From: Lentzea sp. NEAU-D7
GTDB taxonomy: Bacteria; Actinomycetota; Actinomycetes; Mycobacteriales; Pseudonocardiaceae
Length of the DNA stretch: 64,000 nucleotides
Assembly: GCF_026242055.1 (NCBI RefSeq)
Contig: NZ_JAPJDL010000015.1
Coordinates: forward strand, 1 to 64,000
Direction: 5' to 3'
Both the position numbers and the translations under genes were made by a program. The notes below the pieces were generated by a model, which saw only the letters and a program-made list of their open reading frames with translations, made no database searches and had not been told where the DNA came from. Shown piece by piece: positions 1 through 8,864 of this stretch. Every line of letters begins with the position of its first letter. The stretch's first letter is position 1.

Positions 1-2
1 AC

Positions 3-485
3 GTGGAAGTCACCGCCCGCGTCACCGTCACCCCGGCTGCCCACTTCGTGTGGTCCAACCGGCTCGACCTCGTCCACGACTGCCTCGTCTGCCTGCGGGT
101 CGGGCGGGTTGTGCAGTTGCGGCACGGGATGCCGTACGGGCTCTGCACCGGCAACGAGCATCCGGCCCCGATGCGTGTCAGCGCGTTCGACGCTGCCGAG
201 CACGGTGCCGAGCGGAGGTTGCGGTGCCGGATCACGTCGTGGTGGGCGCCGTTCAGCGACTCGGTGGAGGCTGGGGTTCAGGCTTCGGAGCTGAGTGCTG
301 AGCCTTGGGTGCGGCTCCACTACCGCGTCGGGTGTCACACCTGCCGTGACAGCGGGGTTGGCGAGTGGCTTGGCATGGAGGGGGCGTTGGAGTCCGGCGC
401 GGCTTCGGCGGTCAGTTCGTGTCCCAGGTGTGGGACCGCGCTGGTGTCCGCTGTGGCCGGGCCGGAGATCGATCTCGTCGGTTAG
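3..485 (+). CDS. hypothetical protein with three CxxC pairs (5' end uncertain)
   Basis: Open reading frame of 160 codons from a GTG at base 3; the window starts here, so the true start may lie upstream. I do not recognise a family. It has CxxC pairs at residues 27/30, 111/114 and 140/143 plus a Cys at 48, with the last pair in a CPRCGT context typical of zinc ribbons, so metal binding is a reasonable inference. No signal peptide or membrane segment. It converges with ogt and their stop codons overlap by 4 nt. Confidence 0.55.
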   Translation: MEVTARVTVTPAAHFVWSNRLDLVHDCLVCLRVGRVVQLRHGMPYGLCTGNEHPAPMRVSAFDAAEHGAERRLRCRITSWWAPFSDSVEAGVQASELSAEPWVRLHYRVGCHTCRDSGVGEWLGMEGALESGAASAVSSCPRCGTALVSAVAGPEIDLVG

Positions 486-979
486 TTCTCGTGGGCCAGG
501 AGCCAGCGCTTGACGTCCAGGCCCCAGCGGAAGCCGCCCAGGTTGCCGCCGATCCTGATCACGCGGTGGCAGGGGACGAAGAGGGCCGCCGAGTTGCGGG
601 CGCAGGCCGAGGCCGCTGCCCTGATCGCGGCCGGGCGGCCGGAGAGTTCCGCGTACTCGGAGTAGGTGACGGGCTCGCCCGCCTTCACCGTGCGCAGGAC
701 GTCCCAGGCGTGCTGGAGGAACGGGCCCGACTTCTGGCGGACCTCGATCGTGTCGATCGCCGTCAGGTCGCCCTCGTGGTAGGCGATGGTCGCCTTGGTG
801 ACGTCGCCCAGGTCCGGGCGCGGGGTGATCTCGGACGGCATCAGGGTGGCGTGGATCTGGGGCGTCAGCAGGGCCAGGTCGGCGGTCCAGCCGCTGGCGA
901 GCACTGCTCCGTCCGGCGCGACGATCGCGGTGAACGGCCCCGCCGGGGTGTCCACAGTGGACGTGTGCGCGACGGTCAT
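482..979 (-). CDS. ogt: methylated-DNA--protein-cysteine methyltransferase
   Basis: 165-aa suicide repair protein that moves the alkyl group from O6-alkylguanine to its own cysteine. The active-site motif PCHRVI has Cys137, followed by the GGF-WGL-KRWLL helix typical of the family. The ATG at 979 starts a protein of normal family length; the open frame continues upstream only as a shadow of the glycosylase gene. The start overlaps the end of the upstream ada/alkA-type gene by 4 nt, so the two are translationally coupled as one alkylation-repair operon. Confidence 0.93.
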   Translation of the reverse strand: MTVAHTSTVDTPAGPFTAIVAPDGAVLASGWTADLALLTPQIHATLMPSEITPRPDLGDVTKATIAYHEGDLTAIDTIEVRQKSGPFLQHAWDVLRTVKAGEPVTYSEYAELSGRPAAIRAAASACARNSAALFVPCHRVIRIGGNLGGFRWGLDVKRWLLAHEN

Positions 980-2262
980 GATGTTGCTGCCTTCCTCGTC
1001 AGGTGTGCTCCTGCGTAGGAGCGCCACGGCCGCCAGTCGGGGCCGTGGGAAGCAAGGTGTCGTGAGGCTTCGGGGAGCACCAGCACGTCCGGTGCGCCCA
1101 GCACTCGCATGGCCACCTCGTCGGCCACCGCTGGGCCGGCCAGAGGGGTCAGTTCCTCGGTCAGGTCCTCGATCGAGCGGCCCACGTCCACGACGAGTCT
1201 GCCGCTCGCCAGCGCCTCGGTGACGGGGTGGTCCCCGGCCGTGTAGAGGTGGGTCAGGTTGCCGTCGGGGATCTGCAGCGGGACGCCGGTGAACGGGGCC
1301 ACCAGGCGCAGCAGGGTCTCGGCGCCGTCCACGCTGCCCGCCACGCGGATGCCGGGGACCTCGCGGACCAGGGGGCCGATGATCGGGTCCGCGCCCAGGA
1401 ACTCGTCGACGGCCACCGGGTCGGCGTCGAGGTCCAGGAGGCGGCGGACCCGGGAGACGGCCGCACCCAGGTCGCGCACGTCGGCGAGGCGCAGTGAGCA
1501 CAGGACGTGGCCGGGCGGGAACGTCAGGCGGACCGTCGCCTCGCCGTGCGGGAGGGCCAGCGTCCGGGCGTAGGAGTCGGCGGTCACCTCTTCGACGCCG
1601 GGCAGCGCGTGCGCCCGGAAGTGGGCGAGCAGGCCCGTGGCGTCGAACGGTGCCCGGTACGGCAGGCGCAGGACGATGCGGCCCGGCGTGCCGACGGGGG
1701 CCTTGCCTCGGCTGCGCATGTCGGACGGGGTCGAGGCGAACACCATGCGGATCGTGTCGTTGAACTGGCGCACCGACGCGAAGCCCGCGGCGAACGCGAT
1801 GTCGGCGAACGGCAGTTCGGTCGTCTCGATCAGCAGCCGGGCGGCGTGGGCGCGGTGGGCGCGGGCCAGGGCCAGCGGGCCGGCACCCAGTTCGGCGGTC
1901 AGCACGCGGGTGAGGTGGCGTTCCGAGTAGCCGAGCCGGGAGGCCAGGCCCGTCACGCCGTCGCGTTCCACGATGCCGTCGCTGATCAGGCGCATCGCCC
2001 GGCCGGCCAGGTCCGCGCGGAGGTTCCACTCCGGCGAGCCGGGTACGGCGTCGGGCAGGCAGCGTCGGCAGGCGCGGAAACCGGCCGACTGGGCGGCGGC
2101 GGCCGTGAGGAAGAACTGGCTGTTGCGGCGCTTCGGGGTCACTGCGGGGCACGACGGCCGGCAGTAGATGCCGGTCGTGCGGACCGCGTGGATGAAGCAC
2201 CCGTCGAAACGGGCGTCACGTGCGGAGCACACCCGGTACGCGTGTTCTTCGTCAATGACCAT
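976..2262 (-). CDS. alkA: Ada-type regulator fused to AlkA 3-methyladenine DNA glycosylase II
   Basis: 428-aa fusion. Residues about 1-75 form the Ada N-terminal zinc domain (TTGIYCRPSC with Cys34/Cys38, then CRRC), which takes methyl groups from phosphotriesters. An AraC-type helix-turn-helix follows, then from about residue 180 an AlkA N-terminal domain and an HhH-GPD glycosylase core. In the family, self-methylation turns the protein into an activator of its own operon, and ogt lies directly downstream. A GTG at 2313 in the same frame is possible, but the ATG at 2262 has an upstream AGGA and aligns with Ada N-termini. Only 80 bp separate it from divergent ychF. Confidence 0.88.
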   Translation of the reverse strand: MVIDEEHAYRVCSARDARFDGCFIHAVRTTGIYCRPSCPAVTPKRRNSQFFLTAAAAQSAGFRACRRCLPDAVPGSPEWNLRADLAGRAMRLISDGIVERDGVTGLASRLGYSERHLTRVLTAELGAGPLALARAHRAHAARLLIETTELPFADIAFAAGFASVRQFNDTIRMVFASTPSDMRSRGKAPVGTPGRIVLRLPYRAPFDATGLLAHFRAHALPGVEEVTADSYARTLALPHGEATVRLTFPPGHVLCSLRLADVRDLGAAVSRVRRLLDLDADPVAVDEFLGADPIIGPLVREVPGIRVAGSVDGAETLLRLVAPFTGVPLQIPDGNLTHLYTAGDHPVTEALASGRLVVDVGRSIEDLTEELTPLAGPAVADEVAMRVLGAPDVLVLPEASRHLASHGPDWRPWRSYAGAHLTRKAATS

Positions 2263-2328
2263 GCCATCGATCCTGCCAGCGGGAACGAGCAATGGCTCGC
2301 GGAAATCGGACACGACCGTTCCCTGCCG

Positions 2329-2334
2329 TAGACT
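2329..2334 (+). promoter_or_regulatory. -10 hexamer TAGACT for leaderless ychF
   Basis: TAGACT ends 8 nt before the GTG start, so transcription should begin at or next to the start codon. No Shine-Dalgarno sequence is present. Confidence 0.6.
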
Positions 2335-2342
2335 CGCTCTCC

Positions 2343-3422
<1,080 letters not shown>

Positions 3423-3441
3423 CTCCGTTCCGGGGTTTCGC

Positions 3442-3476
3442 GGGCTCCGAGCCGATCGGCTCGGAGCCCGTTCTCG
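3442..3476 (+). terminator. terminator after ychF
   Basis: Perfect 12-bp inverted repeat (GGGCTCCGAGCC / GGCTCGGAGCCC) around a GATC loop at 3442-3469, followed by a T-rich but interrupted tail. Confidence 0.75.
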
Positions 3477-3505
3477 TTCATCTGCAGTGTCCCGGTTCGC
3501 GCACC

Positions 3506-3511
3506 TAGACT
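3506..3511 (+). promoter_or_regulatory. -10 hexamer TAGACT for leaderless SARP gene
   Basis: The same hexamer as at ychF, again 8 nt before a GTG, with no ribosome binding site. Confidence 0.55.
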
Positions 3512-3519
3512 TCGAGCTC

Positions 3520-6500
3520 GTGGGAGTTGAGTACCGGGTACTGGGGCCGCTCGAGGTGTTGCTCGACGGGGAACCCGTGGCAGTTCCCGCTGGGCGCGGA
3601 CGGGTGCTGCTCGCGACGTTGTTGTTGCGCGCCAACCGGTTCACCTCGGTGGACGAGTTGGTCGAGCGGGTGTGGGAGGGCGAGCCGCCGAACCTCGATC
3701 GCGCGCACAAGACGCTGCAGACGGTGGTCATGCGGCTGCGGCAGGCGCTCGGCGCGGCGAACTGCGTGCGGCACGAGTCCGGTGGGTACCTGGCCGAGGT
3801 CGAACCGGGGCAGCTCGACCTGCTGAGGTTCCGCGCGCTGGTCGCGGAGCAGCGGTTCGGGCCCGCGCTGGAGCTGTGGCGGGGGCCCGTGCTGGGCAAC
3901 GTCGCGTCGGAGTCGCTGCACCGCGACGACGTGCCGCCGCTGGTGGAGGAGCAGCTCGGCGCGCTGGAGCAGCGGATCGACGCCGATCTCGCCGCCGGAC
4001 GGGCGGTGGACCTGGTGCCGGAGCTGCAGGAACTCACGCGCAGGCATCCGCTGCGCGACCGCTTCTGGGCTCACCTGATGCTGGCGCTGTACCGGTCGGG
4101 ACAGCAGGCAGGCGCGCTCTCGGTGTACCGGCAGGTCAGCGAGATGTTCGCGGACGAACTGGGAGTCGACCCGGCGCCGGCGCTGAGCGAGTTGCACGAG
4201 CAGATCCTGCGCGGAGAGGTCGCGCCGCCCGAGGAGAAGCGCGTCACGCCGCGGCAGCTGCCGCCGGACCTCTCCACGTTCGCCGGGCGCGAGGAGGACG
4301 TCGGACGGCTCGCCACGAGCGGTGCGCGGGTGCTGGTCATCTCCGGCACCGGAGGGGTGGGCAAGACCGCTCTCGCCGTGCACTGGGCGCACCGGATCGG
4401 CGGGCGCTTCGACGACGGGCAGATCTTCGTGAACCTGCGCGGCCAGGACCCGGTGCGGGCGATGCCGCCGCAGGAGGCGCTGACGCTCGTGCTCAAGGGG
4501 CTGGGCGTCGACTCCCCGCCGGTCGACCCGGACGAGCAGGTGGCGCTCTACCGGTCGCTGGTCGCGGACCGGAAGTTCCTGCTGCTGTTGGACAACGCGG
4601 CGAACGCGGAGCAGGTGCGGCCGTTGCTGCCCGCGTCCGCCGACGCCCTGACCCTCGTCACCAGCCGTGGTGACCTGCGTGGACTGACCCTGAACGACGC
4701 CGACCTCGTGCGGTTGCCGACGCTGGGCGCGGACGGCGGTATGCGGCTGCTGGAACGCGTGCTCGGTGAGGGCCGGGTGAGCGCGGAGGGGGACGCCGCC
4801 GCCTCGCTGGTGCGGTTGTGCGCCGGACTGCCGCTGGCGTTGCGCATCGCGGCCGCCGACCTGCGCGCCCAGGACTCGATGCTCATCGCGGACAAGGTCG
4901 CGCAGCTCGACGCCGACCGGCTCGGCGAGCTGGCGGTCCCCGGCGATCCGGGCGCCGCGGTCAGCGCCGTCTTCGACGAGAGCTACTCCGCACTGCCCGA
5001 GGACGCACGGCTGGTGCTGCGCCGCCTCGGGGTGCTGCCCGGTGTGGACTTCACCGCGAACGACGCCGCCGTGATCTCCGGTCTGCCCACCGTCCGCCGG
5101 CACCTCAACCACCTCGTCGCGGTTCACCTCGTGGAACAGCGCGGCGACCGCTTCGCCCTGCACGACCTGCTGCGGGTGTACGCGCGGGAGAGGTGTGGGA
5201 GCGACGAGGTCACCGAGGCCATCGGGCGGCTGTACGACTTCTACCGCCGCATGACCGACACCGCTGCCGAGCTGATGTTCCCCGACCAGCGGCGGTTCCC
5301 GCTCGACACCGCCACGACGCAGCTGCCGGACGTGGTGCTGACCACTTCGGAACAGGCGTACGCGTGGATGACCGCCGAGTACGAGAACCTGGTCTCGACG
5401 GTGGTGGCAGCGGCCGAGCAGGGTGACCACCGGCCCGCCGCCGAGATCGGTGTCGTGCTCAGCGGCTTCTGCTACGAGATCCGCGACGACACCAGCTGGT
5501 CGGCGTTGTGCGAGATCAGGCTCAGCGCCGCCCGCGAGTCCGGCGACGACGTGCTGATCGCCGACGCGAGCCTCTCCACCGCGGCGCACCGCTACTGCCA
5601 GGGGGACTTCGCACAGGCGGCGGAGCTCGGCAGGGTCGCGCTCGAGCTGGGCGGCCGGAGCGGCAACCACGGCGCCGTGGCGTCCGCGCACACCGTCCTG
5701 GGCGCGGTGGCCCGCGTCGCGGGTGACTCGGCCGTCGCCCTGCACCACCTGGGGGAGGCGCTCTCGATCCACGAGCAGATGGGATCGGTCGAGGGCCAGG
5801 CGCTGGTGCTGGTCAACATGGGCACCGTGTCGTACAGCCTGCCCGACCTCCTCGCCGCGGAGCAGAAGTACCTCAGGGCGCTGGAGCTCAGCGACTCACC
5901 CGCGCTCCACGGCCACGTCCACGCCTCGCTGAACAGCGTTTACCTGGAACTGGGCAGGTTGCCCGAGGTGATCGCGCACCAGGACGCCTATCTGGCGGTG
6001 CAGGCAGAACTCGGCAACCCCAGGCGGTCCACGCTGGGCACCAGCATGGCCGTCCGGGCGAGGCGCGCGCTCGGAGAGGAAGACGCCGCGTTCGACCTCA
6101 TGCTCGAGGTCCTCGACGAGATGCGGCTCATGCTCAGCTTCGACGCGGAGGCCGACGTCTGGAACTCGCTGGCGGAACTGTTCCACGAATGCGGCGAGCA
6201 CGAGGACGCGTTGGCCGCGGCGAACCTGCAGATCAGGATCAGCGACCCCGAGACGATGGTCCACGACCGCATCGCGGCGGGCTGTTCGGCCGCGCGGTCG
6301 TGTCGCGAGCTCGGCGACTACGAGGCAGCGGCACGCCACCTGAGCGAGGTGCGCGCACTCGTGAACGACGAGCACCTGCTGGGCGCGGGTGACGAGCTCA
6401 AGGAACGTGCGTTGCTCCACCTCGCGCTGGGCGAGACGGCGGAGGCGCTGAGTTGTGCGGAGGAGGCTGTCGCCACGCACCGCCGCTACCACCAGCGGTA

Positions 6501-6645
6501 CCTTGAAGGGCAGTCACTCAGGGCGCTCGCGTCAGCACGCCGCGCCACGGGTGACATCGCGGGCGCGGAGGCCGCGGAAGCGTTGGCCGCCGATGCTCAC
6601 CGGGACTGCGGAGTGCCCGAACGCCTGTGTGCTCGTCCGGTGTGA
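3520..6645 (+). CDS. AfsR/SARP-type transcriptional regulator with NB-ARC and TPR domains
   Basis: 1041-aa multidomain activator. Residues 1-90 form an OmpR/PhoB-like winged helix (YRVLGPLEV-DG start, RVLLATLL), and about 95-245 the bacterial transcriptional activation domain. The NB-ARC ATPase begins near 260 with P-loop SGTGGVGKTAL (about 275-285), a kinase-2 motif LLLLDNA and a GLPLALRI motif. The last 400 residues are TPR-like helical repeats. Such proteins activate secondary-metabolite genes, often under serine/threonine kinase control. No biosynthetic cluster lies next to it, so its target is unknown. The GTG at 3520 is preferred to a GTG at 3487 because of the -10 box. Confidence 0.9.
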   Translation: MGVEYRVLGPLEVLLDGEPVAVPAGRGRVLLATLLLRANRFTSVDELVERVWEGEPPNLDRAHKTLQTVVMRLRQALGAANCVRHESGGYLAEVEPGQLDLLRFRALVAEQRFGPALELWRGPVLGNVASESLHRDDVPPLVEEQLGALEQRIDADLAAGRAVDLVPELQELTRRHPLRDRFWAHLMLALYRSGQQAGALSVYRQVSEMFADELGVDPAPALSELHEQILRGEVAPPEEKRVTPRQLPPDLSTFAGREEDVGRLATSGARVLVISGTGGVGKTALAVHWAHRIGGRFDDGQIFVNLRGQDPVRAMPPQEALTLVLKGLGVDSPPVDPDEQVALYRSLVADRKFLLLLDNAANAEQVRPLLPASADALTLVTSRGDLRGLTLNDADLVRLPTLGADGGMRLLERVLGEGRVSAEGDAAASLVRLCAGLPLALRIAAADLRAQDSMLIADKVAQLDADRLGELAVPGDPGAAVSAVFDESYSALPEDARLVLRRLGVLPGVDFTANDAAVISGLPTVRRHLNHLVAVHLVEQRGDRFALHDLLRVYARERCGSDEVTEAIGRLYDFYRRMTDTAAELMFPDQRRFPLDTATTQLPDVVLTTSEQAYAWMTAEYENLVSTVVAAAEQGDHRPAAEIGVVLSGFCYEIRDDTSWSALCEIRLSAARESGDDVLIADASLSTAAHRYCQGDFAQAAELGRVALELGGRSGNHGAVASAHTVLGAVARVAGDSAVALHHLGEALSIHEQMGSVEGQALVLVNMGTVSYSLPDLLAAEQKYLRALELSDSPALHGHVHASLNSVYLELGRLPEVIAHQDAYLAVQAELGNPRRSTLGTSMAVRARRALGEEDAAFDLMLEVLDEMRLMLSFDAEADVWNSLAELFHECGEHEDALAAANLQIRISDPETMVHDRIAAGCSAARSCRELGDYEAAARHLSEVRALVNDEHLLGAGDELKERALLHLALGETAEALSCAEEAVATHRRYHQRYLEGQSLRALASARRATGDIAGAEAAEALAADAHRDCGVPERLCARPV

Positions 6646-6697
6646 TCGCCGAATCCCGCCTGCGCCGATTACATCTCTGACGAATGTATGAAGCGAG

Positions 6698-6722
6698 GTT
6701 TGTACCTACCGCCGTGGGGTAG
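6698..6722 (+). promoter_or_regulatory. candidate stress sigma-factor (SigB/SigF-like) promoter
   Basis: GTTT at 6698-6701 and GGGTAG at 6717-6722, separated by 15 bp, fit the GTTT-N15-GGGTA pattern of actinobacterial stress sigma factors. It lies 32 bp upstream of the small membrane-protein gene. Confidence 0.5.
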
Positions 6723-6754
6723 CCCTAGAACAGGATTCCCCACCTGGAGGTGTC

Positions 6755-6910
6755 ATGATCGTCCTCGGACTGATCCTGCTCGTCGTCGGATGGCTTGCTG
6801 GCATCAGCATCCTGACGACGCTTGGCGTGGTGTTGCTGGTGATCGGCGCGATTCTCGCCGTGTTGGGCGCGGTCGGCAAGCCGATCGGTGGCCGGGCGCA
6901 CTACTTCTAA
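6755..6910 (+). CDS. small two-helix membrane protein, DUF6131-like
   Basis: 51-aa protein starting at ATG 6755 behind a strong GGAGG ribosome site. It is almost entirely hydrophobic: two transmembrane helices joined by a short turn, then a charged tail ending GGRAHYF. From memory it resembles the actinobacterial small-membrane family DUF6131; the function is unknown. The gene is monocistronic, with a candidate stress-sigma promoter upstream and a strong terminator 38 bp downstream. Its size and the 3' hairpin also fit an abundant stress-induced membrane peptide. Confidence 0.75.
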   Translation: MIVLGLILLVVGWLAGISILTTLGVVLLVIGAILAVLGAVGKPIGGRAHYF

Positions 6911-6947
6911 ACGCCGTACCAAGACACCGTTCCCCCTCGGAGACGGT

Positions 6948-6985
6948 GAAGGGGCAACCTCCACAGTGGAGGTTGCCCCTTCTTT
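6948..6985. terminator. bidirectional intrinsic terminator
   Basis: Perfect 17-bp inverted repeat, 6948-6964 against 6966-6982, centred on CACAGTG and followed by TTTAT. It sits between two convergent small genes and can serve both. Confidence 0.85.
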
Positions 6986-7001
6986 ATGTCTCACAACGGC
7001 T

Positions 7002-7103
7002 TTACACGTTGTTCTTGGCGCGTGCGGCGGCGGCGAACACTCCGAACGCGACCCCCAGCATGGCCAGAGCGGCGACAGCGGCAACTACAAGATCAACTGA
7101 CAT
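7002..7103 (-). CDS. 33-aa single-pass membrane microprotein
   Basis: ATG at 7103 with AGGGAG about 11 nt upstream. The peptide is one Ala/Val/Leu-rich transmembrane helix with a basic tail ending RAKNNV. Not recognised. It is divergent from the mannosyltransferase gene (86 bp apart) and convergent on the shared terminator. The coherent amphipathic layout and ribosome site support a real gene, but short hydrophobic frames also arise by chance in high-GC DNA. Confidence 0.5.
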   Translation of the reverse strand: MSVDLVVAAVAALAMLGVAFGVFAAAARAKNNV

Positions 7104-7174
7104 GATCAGAAAAACTCCCTCTTGCGATCTCTCCCGTCCTAATGACGCCGGGGTACCCCGTTTCGTTGCCTCGG

Positions 7175-7180
7175 GTAACG
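7175..7180 (+). promoter_or_regulatory. -10 hexamer TAACGT for leaderless mannosyltransferase gene
   Basis: TAACGT ends 8 nt before GTG 7189; no ribosome site. Confidence 0.5.
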
Positions 7181-7188
7181 TTTTCGGG

Positions 7189-8403
7189 GTGAAACTCCGT
7201 GCTGTGGAAGCGCGTGTGCTCTCCGTAGCACCGTGGCTGCTCGCGTTGTCGGTCGCCGGGCACCTCTTCATGGTCGCCTTCCAGGCGAAGATGACCATGA
7301 TCGACCTGCTGGTGTACCGCAACGGATCGCCGCACCTGTTCTCCGGCGACCTGTACGAGTGGCGGCTCGACCAGTACGCGGACGTGTTCCCGCTGCCGTT
7401 CACCTACCCGCCGTTCGCGGCCGCGATCTTCACGCCGATGAGCTGGGTGCCGTGGGAGGCGTCGCGCTGGATCTGGCAGCTGATCTGCCTGGGCTGCCTC
7501 TACTTCATCGTGCGCACCAGCCTGAAGCTGCTCAAGCTGCAGGACCCGCGCCGCGCCATGATGTGGACCGCGCTGACGCTGTGGATCGAGCCGGTCCGCA
7601 CCACGCTCAACTACGGCCAGATCAACCTGGTGCTGGTCGCGATCCTGATCGGCACCCTCGCCAGCGCGCGCAACTGGGTCGGCGGTGCCGGTGTGGGGTT
7701 CGCCGCCGGCATCAAGCTCACGCCCGCGATTTCGGGGCTGTACTTCCTGATCCAGCGGCGGTGGATGGCCGCTGTGTGGTCGTTCGTCGCTTTTGTCGTG
7801 GTTTACGGCATCGGCTGGGCGATCTCACCGTCCCAGTCGGACAAGTTCTGGTTCCAGCTGCTCGGCGACGCGAGCCGGGTCGGGCCTGTCGGCAGCGCGA
7901 TCAACCAGTCACTGCGCGGTGCCCTGAGCCGCACGGTCGGTTACGACGTCAAGACCGGTCCGATCTACATCGTCGCCGTGCTCGTCGCGGCCGCGCTGAC
8001 GTGGTTCGCGGTCAGCAAGACCAAGGACGCGCTGGCGTTGATCGTCAGCGTGCAGATGCTCGGCCTGCTGGTCTCGCCGATCTCGTGGAGCCACCACTGG
8101 GTGTGGATGGTGCCCGCCCTGCTGTGGCTGATCTACGAGGGCGGGCACGTCCTGTGCAAGATCACCGCCGGCCTGTGGGTGTTGCTGACCGGCGGCTACC
8201 TGATCTCGTTCCTGCTGCTCGCCCAGCCGAACATCTGGGACTTCCCGCGGCCCTGGTACTTCGTGCTGCTCGGCTGGGGCTATCCGGCCGCGGGCATGCT
8301 CACGCTGGTCGCGATCGGGCTGGCGGCCAGGCGTGCGAGGAACGCGCCGCTGCCCGGTGACGAGGAAGCGTCCGACGGCGCGCCCAGCCGGGTCGCCGGC
8401 TGA
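7189..8403 (+). CDS. pimE: polyprenol-phosphate-dependent mannosyltransferase, GT87, PimE-like
   Basis: 404-aa polytopic membrane protein (about 10 helices) of the GT87/DUF2029 family. In mycobacteria PimE adds an alpha-1,2-mannose from polyprenyl-phosphate-mannose to phosphatidylinositol mannosides on the outer membrane face. The first loop carries MIDLLVYRNGS, whose Asp fits the catalytic acid of the family. The adjacent convergent phhB gene copies the Rv1159/Rv1159A arrangement as I recall it, which supports orthology. GTG 7189 is chosen because of the -10 box; longer in-frame starts reach back through the microprotein region. Exact acceptor unproven. Confidence 0.78.
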   Translation: MKLRAVEARVLSVAPWLLALSVAGHLFMVAFQAKMTMIDLLVYRNGSPHLFSGDLYEWRLDQYADVFPLPFTYPPFAAAIFTPMSWVPWEASRWIWQLICLGCLYFIVRTSLKLLKLQDPRRAMMWTALTLWIEPVRTTLNYGQINLVLVAILIGTLASARNWVGGAGVGFAAGIKLTPAISGLYFLIQRRWMAAVWSFVAFVVVYGIGWAISPSQSDKFWFQLLGDASRVGPVGSAINQSLRGALSRTVGYDVKTGPIYIVAVLVAAALTWFAVSKTKDALALIVSVQMLGLLVSPISWSHHWVWMVPALLWLIYEGGHVLCKITAGLWVLLTGGYLISFLLLAQPNIWDFPRPWYFVLLGWGYPAAGMLTLVAIGLAARRARNAPLPGDEEASDGAPSRVAG

Positions 8404-8433
8404 CGCACGCCGCAGTGGGACGTGGTGTGCGAA

Positions 8434-8727
8434 TCAGCTCATCGCGTCCAGGACGCCGTCGATCTCCTCGGCGAGGGACACGTCGAGTGCGGTGATTCCT
8501 CCCTTGTGGTGAGTGCTCAGGCGGAATGTCAGCGTCTTGTACCGGATGTCGATGTCCGGGTGGTGGTTGTCGTTCTCCGCGATCTCCGCGACCCGGTTCA
8601 CGACCATGATCGCGTGGGAGAAGCTCGGCAGTTCCACGGTCCGGACCAGCGCCGCGTCCTGGGGGCACCAGCCGGGCAGCTTGGGCAGGATGAGGTCCAA
8701 CTGATCGTCGCTCAACAGCTCGGCCAT
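8434..8727 (-). CDS. phhB: 4a-hydroxytetrahydrobiopterin dehydratase
   Basis: 97-aa pterin-4a-carbinolamine dehydratase. The family signature is clear: ENDNHHPDIDIRY followed by STHHKGGITALD, with the adjacent His residues that bind the pterin. It recycles the oxidised pterin cofactor of aromatic amino-acid hydroxylases. ATG 8727, with AGGAC just upstream, gives the standard MAELL start; a GTG at 8751 would add eight residues. It is divergent from the thiamine operon and convergent with the mannosyltransferase gene. Confidence 0.9.
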   Translation of the reverse strand: MAELLSDDQLDLILPKLPGWCPQDAALVRTVELPSFSHAIMVVNRVAEIAENDNHHPDIDIRYKTLTFRLSTHHKGGITALDVSLAEEIDGVLDAMS

Positions 8728-8767
8728 GTCCTGATCGTCCCACCACGTCACGTAGGCTGCGCGTTTA

Positions 8768-8857
8768 CCGCGGGAGTCCGGTGAAGCGCCGGGCTGAGAG
8801 GAGGGCTCGCAAGCCCTCGACCGTCCACCTGATCCGGGTCATACCGGCGTAGGGAGA
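8768..8857 (+). promoter_or_regulatory. TPP riboswitch (THI element)
   Basis: Contains the conserved GGCTGAGAG block (8792-8800) and the downstream block CCTGATCCGGGTCATACC (from 8828) followed by GGCGTAGGGAG, with a variable P3 stem (GAGGGCTCGCAAGCCCTC) between. The GGGAG that closes P1 is also the ribosome binding site of thiB, 8 nt before its GTG. This suggests that thiamine pyrophosphate blocks translation rather than causing termination. Confidence 0.95.
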
Positions 8858-8864
8858 GATCGCT

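Noticed and set aside
7141..7180. Second stress-sigma promoter (GTTT...GGGTAA) before the mannosyltransferase gene
   Set aside because: The spacing between the two blocks is only 9 bp, far below the 14-17 bp needed.
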